Assembly (NCBI RefSeq): GCF_000715075.1
Contig: NC_134096.1
Span: forward strand, 38,947,804 to 39,011,803
Direction: 5' to 3'
Source: Nicotiana tabacum
Taxonomy: Eukaryota > Streptophyta > Magnoliopsida > Solanales > Solanaceae
Length of the DNA stretch: 64,000 nucleotides
The position numbers and the translations under genes were made by a program. How positions within the stretch are numbered: position 1 is the stretch's first letter; each line of letters starts with the position of its first letter. Shown here piece by piece: positions 47,997 to 60,194 of the stretch. The notes under the pieces are model-generated. The model was given only the letters and a program-made list of their open reading frames with translations. It did not search any database and had not been told where the DNA came from.

Positions 47997-48825
47997 GATA
48001 GCAAGGTCCTTTAGACTTTTGAATATGGCCCTCTGGCTTATTGAAGTAATTTTGCTTCTTCACATATCCTTTCTTCTGGCCTTTCTTCTGTTTTTCATTA
48101 AAACTGTCTTTCACAAAAGTACTATAAGATTCCACAAGGTTAGCTTTAGAAGAATTAAGAGAGAGATTTTATCTTATCCTTAAGCCGTTCAGACTCCTCA
48201 TCTTTGAGACGGTTTGCTTCCTCAGTCCTCATGTGACTGATCAGTTCTTGAAGAGTTAAGTTTTTCTTCTTGTGTTTCAGTTGATTCTTGTAATCACTCC
48301 AGGAAGGTGGAAACTTTTAAAGAAGAACATTAGCCTGGAGAATCTCACATATTTCCATGCCTTCGTTTAAAACATCAGCAGTCAAGTTCTCATACTCGTG
48401 AACCTGCTCCATGACTGGCTTATCATCAACCACCTGAAACTTAATCCACTTTCCAACCACATACTTCTTTTTCCCCGCGTCATCTGCTCCATATTTCTTC
48501 TACAAACTGTCCCATATGACTTTAGCAGATTTATAATTTATAAACAAATTAAAGAGAAGGTTAGTCATATGGTTAAGCATATTCCCTCTCATTGTTTTAT
48601 TATCCTTTTCAAATTTCTTCTTAGCATCATCATCAGCAACAACAGTATTAGCAGTATTAAAACTTTCAACAACAATATCGGCAGGAGGACCGTTAAACAA
48701 AATATAATCAACTTCTAATTATTCAAAGAAAATTAAAAGTTTCTGGGACCAGCGCTTATATTGTTTCCATCTAAAGGCTCAAGCTTTGAGAGATCAGGAA
48801 GTGTTTTGTTCAAAGTGGCGGCCAT
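47997..48825 (-). pseudogene. Ty1/Copia gag, broken
   Basis: The minus-strand start at 48825 gives MAATLNKTLPDLSKLEPLDG and then NNYKRWSQKLLIFFE, the usual Copia gag opening. Next come the matrix/capsid-type domain (NMLNHMTNLLFNLFINYKSA; KYVVGKWIKFQVVDDKPVME; VHEYENLTADVLNEGMEICE) and a basic tail (KQKKGQKKGYVKKQNYFNKP). The reading ends KGPCYH, where the CCHC zinc knuckle should follow; a Gypsy LTR takes over. Stops lie after FFE, after WDSL, after NVLL and in the Lys/Glu-rich region. Protease, integrase, RT and RNase H are absent. Confidence 0.93.
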
Positions 48826-49572
48826 TAGTCAATATTATATGCGAAATTACTTTCAAATTGTAAGAAAAATGAGTAGATAATATTGACTAAGAACAAGAAG
48901 GAAAGAAGAAAAACTTATCAAAAATACTGTGTCATGGCAAGCCACTGCCTTGAAAGCAATTTCGGTCTGACTGGGTGCAAATCGTTAAGACTGATCGCTC
49001 CTCAAGGTTCCACAGCACCTTGTGCACTCATGGCTGGAAGTTTAGAATTTACCCAAAACAGTTGCCCAAACAGAAGAGAAGATGAAGGTATTTTCTGTGT
49101 TGGATAATTCACAAAGAAGACTGCCTTTTTATAGGCAAAGCTATTGGACAGTTACAGATGAAGGAATTAATCTGTAGCTGTTACAGAAATTAAAAATGTT
49201 GTAGGAATAAAGTAATGATTAGCAAGATGAATTCTTGGTTAAGAATTAAGTTGGTTATGATGGTTAATCCACAACCTATTTATAGGTAATTAGGGAGGTT
49301 GCATGTATGAGAAGTGTGGAGACCCTTTTAACACTTGTCCTAATATATTAATCCACTTGGCTTCTATATTAACAAGTGTACCTAATCTTCTATGCATGAA
49401 GACATATGGTAGATTTGCATAGCCACTTGTCAAAGCCCTTCAACACTTGACTTTAAGGTTTCATGCAAGAAACCACTTGGAAATTGATAGGACACTTGTA
49501 AAATAAAAAGACCCATGGCTATTGGTGGTAAATAGATTTTCAAAAAGAAATCTTTGACTTTGCATTATAAAT
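48826..49572 (-). mobile_element. Putative Copia leader and LTR (minus strand)
   Basis: It lies directly upstream of the Copia gag on the minus strand. A TATA-like CCTATAAAAAGG reads on the minus strand at about 49126-49138, and TGTTGGTATTATTTATAATG starting at 49572 may be the LTR start. The LTR 3' end and primer site were not located, so the limits are loose. Confidence 0.45.
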
Positions 49573-50485
49573 AATACCAACAATATTGTGTATCTATTTA
49601 GCCATATTGAGCATGTAATCTTATTTCTTTGCAACCATACTACAATCCTACCCCTTGTTTGAATTAGCCTTTTCGAACTGTTTACCTTTTTAAGCACTTG
49701 AAATTGTTATGAGCTTGTAAAAGCTAAGTGAAATTTTTGTTGGGTTTTGAGTAGAACTAATAAAAAAGAAAAAGGTGCATGATTGTAAAAGAATTGTGAG
49801 AGTCACCTATACGGAATTGAAAGGGAAAAAAAGCATGTGAAAAAAGAAAATAACGGAAATTAGAAAAAAAAAGATTGGTGTTTTAAAGATTAAAAGAAAA
49901 AATACTATTCTTTGCTAGTGATAACTCTTACTTTAGTTATACTAATAAAATAAAACTTGGCGTTATTTTGATCTGAAGGTTGGAGAAGTGTTGCTCGTTT
50001 AAGAGTGCTTTGAATTGGTAAAGTAGCATGTATTGAAGTGCTTAGGGATGTATAGTCACTATTATTCAAATTGTATTATATCCGCCCTGCAACTTACATT
50101 ACGATAAAATAAGTCCCGCTTATCTTTGATTGAGTGGGTTTAAATTAGTAGGTAATTACACCACGGGCAAGCCTAAGCATTTTATTCTGACTCCCTAATT
50201 GTTCTTGAATCTTATGTATGTGGGACTACTCTGTTGTAGTTATGAGGGACACGTTACTTGCAAAATAAAATGTGATGTCTTTGGCTTCTTTATTAGAGTA
50301 AATGAGTGAATTCTAAAAAATTATTACTTTTGAGTAGAGTCTTGAGGCTCGGATGTTACGGTATGGTGCTTTATCTAATTTAAATATTTTTGGCATAAGT
50401 TTGGAAAATTTCATGAAAAAACCATCTTTATTTGAAGTGTAGTTTGTATTTCTTGAGGACGATCAATGATCTAAGTGTAAGGTAT
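49573..50485 (+). mobile_element. 3' internal part of a Gypsy element, Tat/Athila-like
   Basis: Non-coding. TTTCTTGAGGACGATCAATG followed by ATCTAAGTGTAAGG, just before a probable LTR start, resembles the polypurine-tract region of Tat/Athila elements (TTGAGGACGAGCAA..AAGTGTGGGG). The tract has decayed from GGGG to AAGG. Confidence 0.4.
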
Positions 50486-50780
50486 TGATGGTAAGCTAGA
50501 GATACGAGTTTTTGGATATATTTTTACCTATTGTTGACTGTACTTTAGTTTTATTTGAGTTGAAATGTGAAGAATTTATACTCATTATATTTTTTCATGT
50601 AGGTTGATATTCCGAGCTAAGATACATTTTGGAGCTAAAAATAGACACTTTGTAGATTCTAAGTCTCAGTAGAAGTCTAAAACATTTAACCGGAATCGAG
50701 TCTGGGGTCAAAGATCAAATTGACGTACACAAAGTGAAGAAAAATGAAAAGGCTGAAAAAATGGCTAGGCGCTGCGAGGC
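50486..50780 (+). mobile_element. LTR start of the Tat/Athila-like element, truncated
   Basis: It begins TGATGGTAAGCTAGAGATAC after the presumed polypurine tract. It ends where the family F LTR starts at 50781. Confidence 0.35.
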
Positions 50781-51479
50781 TGAAACGACTCGACCGGTCG
50801 TTTTGAGTATTTTAGTTTGGTTTCTCCTAGTTGATGCTTTACACACGTGCATTTGTGATTATGTGACTTGCAGGGTCGGTTGGTCTAGTTTCGAAAATGT
50901 TTTAGGTTAAATTGGGACACTTAGTCTCAATGTTGGATGCTTAAGTTGTAATAATTGAGCGGAGTTTGACTTTTGCATAGACAACTTCGAAATGGTATTT
51001 TGATGGTTTCAATAGATTCGTATGGTGACTTTAGACTTAGGTGTTTGTTCGGATCTGAATTTGGAGTTCCGTATGTTGATTTGGTTCTATTTGGTGAAAG
51101 TTGAAAAGTTGATAGTTTGGAAGGTTCATAGGGGAGTTGACTTTGTTGATATTAGGTTCGAATTAAAGTTTTGGGAGTTGAAATAGGTCTATTGTGTCAT
51201 TTGGGACTTGTATGCAAAATTGGAGGTCATTCCGATGATTTAATGTGATTCGGTGTGAGTTTTGGATGTTGAAAGTTCATTAGTTTCGTAAGCTTGAATT
51301 GAAGTGTGAATCATAGTATTGATATTTTTTATGTGATTTGAGGCCTCGAGTAGGTCTATTAAGTTTTGGGATTGATCGATGTGGTTGGCCGGGGTCCCGG
51401 GGGCCTAAGGTGTGTTTCGAATTGATTTCGGACCATTTTGGACTATGTTGGCATTTTTAAAGAATTTTTAAGTTCTAGT

Positions 51480-51750
51480 TCTTTCGCATCTGCGATGGCT
51501 GGGCCGTACATGCGAGACCTCAGAAATGGTCAGGGTGGCCGTAAATACGGTGCTTGCTGGGTAGGCTGAGCCCACAGATGCATAAAATGGATTGCAGATG
51601 TGTTGGCGCAAAAGCGCAAGGACTCCCGCAGAAGCGGTGCCGCAAATGTGGCTTGGTGTTCGTAGAAGCGGTTGGTCGAGTGGAGTAGTGACTTCCGCAT
51701 TTGCGATGGAATTTTCGTAGATGAGGTACCGCATGTGAAATGATTTGGAC
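51480..51750. repeat. Decayed CpG-rich iterated block in the family F LTR
   Basis: GCAGAAGCGG-like motifs are interspersed with CpG-to-TpG/CpA versions such as GCAAATGTGG. An 88-codon minus frame here is a by-product. Confidence 0.75.
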
Positions 51751-52904
51751 CGTAAATAAGGAATCGCTAGGCAGACTTTATATTTTGAAGGGTTTGATCA
51801 TTTTTCATTATTTGAAGTTGTGGAGCTCGACTAAAGGCGATTTTTGGAGGGCTTTTCATTACAATTGAAGGGGTAGTGATCTTTACTTGATTTTGGTGTT
51901 AGATATTAATTACACATGAATTATTATACCTAATTTATATTAATTAAAGGTAAAATTTGGGAATTCTTTTACTATGATATTGGAGAGTAAAAATAGATGA
52001 TTTGAAGGTCAATTTTAGGTTGGAATTGGATGAAACACATACATTTGGACTCGTATCCAAATGGGCATTCGGAATTTGTGAGTTTTGTTGGGTTCCAGAA
52101 TACGTGTCCGGAGTTTGAATTTTTAGGTTGATTTTGCATAATTGATTCAAGATCACAGCTTTACTGTTTGGGCTTGTTTTTATGGCTTTTATTGATGATA
52201 TTGAGTTGCTTTGACTAGATTTGAGTCGCTCGAAGACCGAGTCGCATGGGAAGTACTTTTTGGAATATTGATTCACACGCTTTGAGATAAGTAACATATC
52301 TAAACTTGGTTTGAGGGTAATTATCCCTATGGACTATGATACTCGAAATATTTTGGGGGTGACGCATGTGCTAGGTGATGGGCGTGTGTGCGTACATCGG
52401 GGTATTTATGATTCAGGTAGACTTTAAGTTATTATAAGACTTGTATGCTTTCATGCCTCGTTATATCTATGTTTTCTCTACTCATGTAATTAATTGAGTT
52501 CTGATTCATGTTAGAAATTATTTCTAGGCTATGTGTTTATTTGTTTGAGACATGATATGGCAATTCTTGTTGTTCAAGCTGTTTGCCTTAATAGTAGTTA
52601 TATTCTCGGACATAATTCTTCATCCACATGTTATATCTCAGTCTTTGTACATTACTTATATGCCATATCACATGTTGTTGTCGCCTTCTATATGTGATAT
52701 TGTTTGAGGTGAGTCCTATGAGATGTAAGCCATTGAGACTTGAGCGGTTGATGATTGATGTGGGCCATAGAGCCGTGTTGTGAGGTATATTGGATTGAGT
52801 TGCAAGCCACAACAGTTATATTGATTGATGATTAGCGCTTGGGTAAAGATCCGCCCCTCCGGAGTCTGAGATTACAGTGAGGCACAATATTATATATGTG
52901 CTTT

Positions 52905-53020
52905 GGTGAGGGGCATTTGTGCCAGGCACCCGTACAGTGCTAAGTGTGGTTGTGCGTGTTATGGTGAGTTGCACTTGTGCCAGGCACCGTGAGTGTGCTG
53001 AGTGTGAGTATACCGATGAC
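52905..53020 (+). repeat. Tandem pair, 58-bp period
   Basis: GGTGAG..GCA.TTGTGCCAGGCACC recurs at 52905 and 52963 with good identity. Confidence 0.8.
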
Positions 53021-53817
53021 TTCGATGTGATGTTATTGACTTGACATGTATATTTGACAGGTAGGCATATAGATGTATTTTTCTCATGCCATATGATAAA
53101 TAAAACGTCTTATTTGTTGTTGAAAAGTTAAAAAATTATAGTTTCCTTGATAAACTCATATTTTAGTGATTTCGGTAAAAGATTGGGCTTTGATTGTTTT
53201 ACTTATAAAGCATGTCTAATTTTCTGTAATTGTGAACGAGCTGAACATGATATCTTTTAAGTTAGTCACTTTCGTTGTGATCTTTATATCATGTGTTGTT
53301 ATTGATTATTGGTGTTGGATACTGATTTTCTCTTAAGCTCATCATTGCTTTTAGCCCGATATTAAGTTTGTTACTTGTTGAGTACATGGGGTCAGTTGTA
53401 CTCATATTACACTCATCACTTTATGTGCAGATCCAGGTACTTCCGTGCGTGGTGATTGCTAGAGTTCGCACCGGTACCAGCTTGTGGAGACTACGAGGTA
53501 GCTGCTATATCGTTCGCAGACCTTAAAGTTCTCTTTGTTTATTTCTGTTACCACTTTCTATCGTTAGACAGTGTGTATTGTGGATTTTACTATGTATTTT
53601 GTGATTCTGTAGTGATCATGTACTCGTTGATACCAAATCCTTGGGATGGTTGTAGTTGTGTTATTGTTTATTTTCTCGGATATTTTATGATATTACCGTC
53701 GTTGAGATTATTAAGTTTTGTTATTCGAGTTTATTATTATTGTTAAATTGTTGGCTTGCCTAGCAAGTAGTGTTAGGCGTCGTCACCGCTCCGGTGGGAG
53801 TTTGGATCATGACAAGT

Positions 53818-53829
53818 TGATATTAGAGC
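53818..53829 (+). promoter_or_regulatory. Primer binding site, decayed tRNA-iMet type
   Basis: TGATATTAGAGC differs at two positions from TGGTATCAGAGC and lies after the LTR end. Confidence 0.75.
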
Positions 53830-53830
53830 A

Positions 53831-54149
53831 ACTTTTCAATGGTTGCCAATTTATGCTGAAACGACCTACATACCACCAAATCAACATCCGCCTAAGACCA
53901 AAATCACCCTACGGAGCTATTGGAACCATCAAAACTTCATTCCAGAGTCGTTTTTATACAAGTCAACCTACGCTCAACTCCTACGACTTAAACTTCCAAC
54001 TTAGGGATTATGTGTCCCATATCACTCTGAAACTCTCCTGAAACCAAAATCAAACACCCCAGCGAGTCATGTAACTACAATAACACAAAAGAAGCATAAA
54101 TTAGGAGATCAGGGCTAAAATACTCAAAACGACCGGCCGGGTCGTTACA
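53831..54149 (-). mobile_element. Family F LTR 5' fragment, inverted
   Basis: On the minus strand it starts TGTAACGACCCGGCCGGTCG at 54149 and runs TTTTGAGTATTTTAGC. It matches the first 320 bp of the LTR at 50781, and is cut at about 53831 next to that element's primer site. The 107-codon plus frame at 53718-54041 crosses the junction and is not a gene. Confidence 0.85.
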
Positions 54150-54720
54150 GGTTTAACCGAAAGCCCAATAAGCTTTATCAAACTTATAATTTTACCCACT
54201 AAGTATATAAAGCCACCTTATGACTTCATTCTTTTATTCTCTCAATTCTCTCGGCAGTTACTCTACGTCCTCAAACCTTAATCCTTAGAATAAGTTTTGA
54301 ACTTATCTGAATTTCTCATCTTAATTCTTCAGTTATTATTTTTAGTTTTAAACTTTAAAGAATTAATTGTTCAAATCTTTAGTTTTTCTTTTGTTTATTT
54401 TGTTGTATTGATTCCTTAGCATATACAAGATTAGGATTTTCTTATTTTTCTCTGATTTATGCCCTCACCCTAGTGAGATAGTTAGTAAGATTAGATTGTT
54501 GTATGTTTTATTCCTTAATTACTCCTACTAAGTTATAACTTTAAAAATTGAGATCATTCATTGGGATTTTCAAATGCAAGAAAATTCTCTTTTCTAAAGT
54601 TGAAATTTAATCCCTCTTTTCTTAAGAGCAAAAATTCAGTTTCTTTCTTTTAACAGTATGATCACGATTTCTATATATAATAAAAACATGAAATTTTTGG
54701 ATGTTTTTTTACTATTATTG
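54150..54720. other. AT-rich sequence, nothing identified
   Basis: It is T-rich, with no convincing frame and no terminal repeats. Confidence 0.4.
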
Positions 54721-54722
54721 GG

Positions 54723-54808
54723 TAAATCGATAACCGAACCGATAAGGATCGATACCCGACTAAACGATACCTGATAATCGATATCTTATCGATTCGGTTA
54801 TCGGTTTA
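54723..54808. repeat. 24-bp inverted repeat, 38-nt loop, in a probable DNA-transposon relic
   Basis: The arms at 54723-54746 (TAAATCGATAACCGAACCG..) and 54785-54808 differ at two positions. GGTTCGG-type sequence nearby (54835-54862) resembles the ends of plant hAT-like relics. Confidence 0.6.
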
Positions 54809-54929
54809 GTATATTTATACACCGACAACAGATACGCCGAACCGAACCGACTAATATCCACCCCAATTAAACACAAGAAAATAGTATAATCTGTGCACAT
54901 GGGACATAAATTGTGATTTTATAGTCCGT

Positions 54930-55200
54930 GAGCTAAGTTTTACCTATAAGGCAAGAGTTATAAAATATCTCATAAATTAAGTTGTGGCTTCAAAATCTCT
55001 AATCTAAGTTTTGCCTATAAGGCAGGTGTTGCGGACTATCTCACAAGTTAGAACAATAAGGTAATGTAAAGTGTTGCTCATGCGAAATAAATTGTGGCTT
55101 TAAAATCTCTGAGTTATATTTTGTCTATGAGGCAAAAGTCGCAAAGCCCATAAGTTATATAATGTAAAGCATTATCTTTGCCCGGCATAACTTGTGGACC
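54930..55200 (+). repeat. Degenerate tandem repeat, three units of about 60-130 bp
   Basis: AAGTTTTACCTATAAGGCAA, AAGTTTTGCCTATAAGGCAG and ATATTTTGTCTATGAGGCAA recur near 54936, 55006 and 55117. TTGTGGCTT(C/T)AAAATCTCT lies between units. Confidence 0.65.
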
Positions 55201-56092
55201 AATAATATTCGACAAATAGAGCAACAATGTTCATCACATTTTTGCTAACAAATCTCACTCTAGGTTCCTCAATTCTTCACAAAATGTACTAAAATTTCAA
55301 CCATAGATTCCGAATCACAAACCCAGCAAATCTGAATGGCATTTTGGATCAAACTTTAATAACTCATAAAACTTAATTTTCTGTTCTTCAAAAGCTTTAA
55401 TTCCAATAATGGTGAAATTTTGTTTCTTCAATAAAATTCGTTGAAATCAGTGTTAAAACAACAATCTAAATATCAAGAAATAACACCCATCAATTTTCAG
55501 CAACAACCAACTTCAATTTATAGAACCTAGAATTGAAATCCTTCATCTTCGACGTTTATCTTCTCCTTCGTCTTTTATCTGTTGCTATTCAGTTCTCGCT
55601 TCTGCAACTTTTCTTTTCGGAGCCAAAAATTAATAGTAACACCAAAGTATCCTATTTCTTCCATTCACCCATGTTGTAATTTATTTGTTTAGTACTAGAA
55701 ATAAAAAATAATAATAAAATAGAAAAAGAGATCTTTTTTTTACATTTCCTCCCTCTCTTTTTCATGTGAAACAAGAACCGATGTTACTCTCGTCTTGAAA
55801 GGTAATTATTAGAGCAAATTGACAAAGAATAAAGCAGTTAGGGTTGGTTTGATTTACTTACAGGTTATGGGGATATTATACTATATTGATTATATTGAAG
55901 AATTTATTATATATGGATTACTCAATTTAAAAAGATGTTTTTTTGTCTTTAAATTTCTGATCCTTGCTTTATTCTTGTTTTATGTTTTATTTGCATAAAA
56001 ATTACATAACTTAATATTGATATTATTTAATGTTGCCAATCAAATATCGGTTTAAATATGCGAGGGGTCATTTTTTCTATCAAACAAACATT
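55201..56092. other. AT-rich sequence, nothing identified
   Basis: A Ser/Phe-type TCTTC-rich stretch at 55545-55615 is low complexity. No gene was recognised. Confidence 0.4.
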
Positions 56093-56368
56093 ATACTCCT
56101 TCCGTTTCAATTTATATGAACTTTGTATTTTCTTTTTAGTTAGTTTCAAAAAGAATAAACCAATTACTAATAAGAAAACTCTTAACTTTAGGATTCAAAT
56201 ATTACTTTTAATAAAAAGTTTTCGCAGCTACACAAATTATATATATACTTAAGAAAACAAGTTTCAAAAGTCTTATATACACACAAATATTATGTCATAT
56301 CTAAAATCACAAGTTTAAAGAAACTCATCGGTTAAATAGGTTTATATAAATCAAAATTAATGAAATAT
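56093..56368 (+). mobile_element. Stowaway-type MITE, right end decayed
   Basis: Left end: TACTCCTTCCGTTTCAATTT, then TTTCAAAAAGAATAAACC inside, as in the common Solanaceae Stowaway. Right end: GGTTTATATAAATCAAAATT, the worn complement of that end. Confidence 0.75.
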
Positions 56369-56935
56369 TATTTTAAGTTAAATTTTATACTATTAAAATA
56401 ATTGCTCCCATATAGCACGGCCAATAAATAACAGATGTACCACAATAAAACAACCCCGAATTCACAAAAGAAAGAAATTTGCAGTAACTAAAGCAGAGTC
56501 CAAGACCCAGCATTGACTGCCAAATTGAAGGAGAGGAGAGGAGAGGAAGGGTGTGAAAATTGTGAAAACCAAAACCGATCTTCACGCTCTGACAAAAAAA
56601 TAGAGGAAACAACCCCCACTAACGTACGCCATAATCATATGTCTCTTTCGACGTTACAGTATCTACCAGAGATTTTTAAGGAGTCACTTTCCAATGTTTC
56701 TAAAAGTACGCGTGGTGTTACAGTGTACGGCCCCCCCTCCCACCTCTACTCGACACAAACAACATTGCCTTATCTTTGGACTGTCTTCTGGACCACGACA
56801 ATAGGATCTTCTTTCTCTGCTATTATGCGCCTCTCTCTCTCTCTCTCTTCACACGTGGTAGGCCTAACTGACGCCTGACCCCACCCCCTCATCAACTGTT
56901 TTTTTATTTAATTTCCTTTTTCCTGATAGTATATA
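56369..56935. other. Possible single-copy segment with (CT)n tract
   Basis: It is less AT-rich than its surroundings. It holds the longest open frame outside the transposons (56513-56878, 121 codons, opening MTAKLKERRGEEGCENCENQ), but the frame ends in a translation of the CTCTCT run (about 56830-56848). I see no domain. It could be a gene flank or promoter region. Confidence 0.2.
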
Positions 56936-57202
56936 CTATTTCATCCGTTCACTTTTATTTGATACGTTTTGACTTTTTACGTCCCTTAAAAAATAATAAA
57001 TAAAATATATAATTTATCACGATATCCATATTAATTGATGTATATTTTATTGAATTTAAGAAAATAATTTAAAATGAGTAATAAATACTATGGGTATAAT
57101 ATGAAAAAAATACTATATTATCTTAATATGCGTAAAATGACAAATAAAAATAAAAATCTATTTTTAGTATACATATCATGTCAAAGTAAACGGATGGCGG
57201 AG
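56936..57202 (+). mobile_element. Stowaway-type MITE, 267 bp, complete
   Basis: The ends CTATTTCATCCGTTCACTTT and (inverted) CTCCGCCATCCGTTTACTTT are flanked by TA on both sides. The interior is AT-rich and non-coding. The first half matches the fragment at 59216. Confidence 0.9.
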
Positions 57203-58796
57203 TAATTTCTAATTTTTTCTATCTTTGAAAAACAGAAAGGTTTTTCTATTTTTATATATTTTTCTGAATCTAAAGTGCCAGATTCTTGGGCGCCACTTGG
57301 CACATGGATATGACATGCAAACACGCTCACCTTAGTGACATATTTTTATATATTTATAAATAATTTAGTAATTTTGTCAATATGAATTGATTTTATAATT
57401 ATATAAATATTTATGATTTATTGAGATCATAAAGTTTCAATTTTTTAATATTTTAGTCAATAAAATATCCTTACATAAAATGAACGGGAAATAATAAACT
57501 TCTATATATGGAGTTTCAAAATAGCCGAAGTGTTTAATGTCAAAAAAGCATTTCAACTAGTAGTATTGTAAGGAAAAAAAACAGCTAAAGTAAAGAAATG
57601 TAAAGACAATAAAAATAAGAAAAGGAATGGGCGGCATTGATTATCTTTTTTTTCTTTTTTTCTGTCACCTATAAAATACTGTAAAGAGGACTGGAAAAGA
57701 GTAGTAAGTTAATGATTTTGACAATCAGTGAAGTTAATGATTCTTTCATTTTAAAAACACATAAAATTTGAATGAGAGAATCCTTTTCAGATAAAATTAA
57801 AGGGAGAGTGGTTTTCCACGAAGATGGAAAGGGATGATTTTGGAATTGAAAATCTGGAACAAATCCAGAAAGTGAAAGACAACATTATCAAAAGCAAAGA
57901 ATAAGGTCAAATTCTTGGAAGATGTCTATGGTACCATCAACAAAGATGGGGTGTTAGTGATAGCCATCATTGTTGAGGACACTAGCAAGAAATATACAAC
58001 CCTCCAATTCAGAAAATAAAGTAGTAGTATAATTTTCCACTGACAAATAAGTTTTGTCTTTACAACACCTAAAAGATTGTGCCTTCATAATGGAAGATTC
58101 CAAGAAGGGAAACAAAAGGTCGCATTGATGGCTCATTGAATCTGTCTAATGAGCAGTGAGGTGAGTGTGACCACTGCTATTAAGTATAACTTTTCCTGAT
58201 ACACAAAGTCACAATCAATCCCATTGTCATGTTAACTGAGAAACAGTCATCTTATATGGCATACACTCAAAAAGCTTTTCCTGCTCATTTCCATTTTCAT
58301 GTTGAGTGGTCCTCAAAATAAACATTGCTTCTCAAATATACCTTTCAAGTATCAACCACTTACTTTGCAATCCTTTTAGACTATGGGGAATTAAGTGGAT
58401 GACAATCAGATAAAAAGAAGGGAGTTTAAATTATAAATGAGATAAAAAGAACCTTTAAACTTGATTGTGAATTCGAACAAAGAATTTTTAAGATTTTTGA
58501 AATAAAATTTATATATTTAAAAATTACTATAAGTCACCATAATTAACAATTTAAAATATTTAAAAAATATAAAATTAAAAAAATCAATATCAAAGAAAAA
58601 TTTGTTTGACTTTCAAAATTCAAGCGATGCCACCTAAATTGGGACTGAGGAATTATGGGCTTACTTTTTACTTACCTAAATTTTGGTAAACATAGTTATA
58701 CTTCGACGACCAAGCAAATATTTGATGAAGAGAGACAACAAATTGGTCTGAATATCTCGATTGGAAAGTGAGGAAGGGAAAACCTAATTAGTATTA
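57203..58796. other. AT-rich sequence, nothing identified
   Basis: No frame over 60 codons looks real. The minus frame at 57954-58136 (MSHQCDLLFPFLESSIMKAQ) has no recognisable features. Confidence 0.4.
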
Positions 58797-59039
58797 TTTC
58801 CTTCGTTCATTTTTATTTGTCTATTATGCTAAATATATATTTTCATCCATTATACGGAATCAAGAAAAAAATAATTTTTTTTTTTTTTACCCTTATCATT
58901 AACTACCTATTGTTCAAATCATTTTTTAAGACTTTTAAAAATACTATTATTATTACGAATAAAATTATAAAATACATCCTTCGTTTATATTTTTTTTAAA
59001 GGGGTGCAAAAGTAGGCAAGTAAAAGGGAAGGGAGGGAG
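58797..59039 (+). mobile_element. Stowaway-type MITE, 243 bp
   Basis: Left: TA then TTTCCTTCGTTCATTTTTAT. Right: GGCAAGTAAAAGGGAAGGGA then GGGAG and TA. The poly-T near 58868 and the frame at 58817-58999 are AT-rich noise. Confidence 0.82.
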
Positions 59040-59215
59040 TATTACTTATAGATCTAATAGAGATAGCTTGGGCATGATTATCAAAACAAGAAATGAATAC
59101 TACTTTTCAACTTGTTCTTTTACAAATCATTACATCTGCCTGCAAAGTAAGGGAATTGCTTGGTTTTGGAGCCACATTGTCTTGAATTGCTAATAACCAA
59201 ATACCAAATTTAATA

Positions 59216-59374
59216 CTCCCTCCGTTCAATTTTACTTGTTCATTATGAATTTTGTACATCCCTTAAGAAATATTGAATGAATGACATAATTTATCATGAT
59301 ACCTATATTAATTGATATTATTTTTAATGAATTTGAGAAAATTATTTGAAATGAGTAATTAATATTGTGGGTAT
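59216..59374 (+). mobile_element. Stowaway-type MITE, 5' half
   Basis: TA then CTCCCTCCGTTCAATTTTAC. It matches the first part of 56936-57202 up to GTGGGTAT. The second half is missing where TGTAGACA begins. Confidence 0.85.
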
Positions 59375-60194
59375 TGTAGACAATAAATTTGCATCGAGAA
59401 AATAATCGAGATCGAAAAATATTACAACAATCGTAGTATTTAATTTCAAATAATATGAGTGTACAATCTCTATGAATCCTCTGATTCTTATTTCCAATAG
59501 TAAATAAATCCAAGGGCCTTTGAGTTTGATCTTGAATATGTAGTTTGTTGTCGCGAACGATGATCTTGAATTCAACTAGCACGAACTTTGATTTGAACTC
59601 GTACTCCTTGAATCTTGATTTGTTCTTCGTTCTTGAGCTTGAAGCTTGAAACTTGTAGAGAAATTTGCGGCGTTTGATCCACGAGCTTTCTCTTACTTCT
59701 TGTTATAACTTCTGATATTTTTTTTGGGTAATGAAGACCCATATTTATAGTTGTGGGAGGGAAGAATTATGATAAGAACAAACTCTTTTCGACCAATCAA
59801 ATTGAAGTGTGACAAGGCAGTATTTGATTGGCCAGAATATGTCACTTGCACATGTGGCGCGATTTCATTGGCCTCTTAATTTGACTTGACATGCCTTGTC
59901 ATTTTGATACGTGACATGATCCTATTGACTTTTCCGTTTGACTTGACGTGCCATGTCATTTGACACGTGGCATAAAATTGGCCTCTAGGAAGATAGAATC
60001 TTGGGCTTAATGAAGTGGGCCCATCGCTTGTAGCCCAATGAACTTGGACTAATTTATTAAGTCCATCTATATCGGACTTATATAATTAATCCAATTATAT
60101 TAGCCCAATAAATTTATTTGGACTAATATATCTTAAATTTAAAATATAGTCCAAATTAAGTTATGAATTTAATTTTACGAATTTTATGTCTACA
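59375..60194. mobile_element. LTR-like insertion with TGTAGACA..TGTCTACA ends
   Basis: Its ends are near-perfect inverted repeats: TGTAGACAATAAATT, and read inward from 60194 TGTAGACATAAAATT. It starts TG and ends CA. The 5-bp flanks (GGTAT, CATAC) do not match and the MITE does not resume. It contains CCAAT-type and TATA-like motifs (CATATTTATAG near 59740). It could be a solo LTR that lost its duplication. Confidence 0.55.

Larger units (their letters stand above)
50781..53814 (+). mobile_element. Family F Ty3/Gypsy LTR, plus strand, 3.0 kb
   Basis: It starts TGAAACGACTCGACCGGTCG and ends GGATCATGACA, with a primer site four bases later. The stretch 51480-51750 is a decayed version of the CpG-rich block at 8180-8500 (GCGATGG, GAGGTACCGCA kept). 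A 58-bp tandem pair starts at 52905 and 52963. The internal region is lost after the primer site. Confidence 0.85.

Noticed and set aside
53718..54041. 107-codon plus frame.
   Set aside because: It crosses the end of one LTR, a primer site and an inverted LTR fragment.
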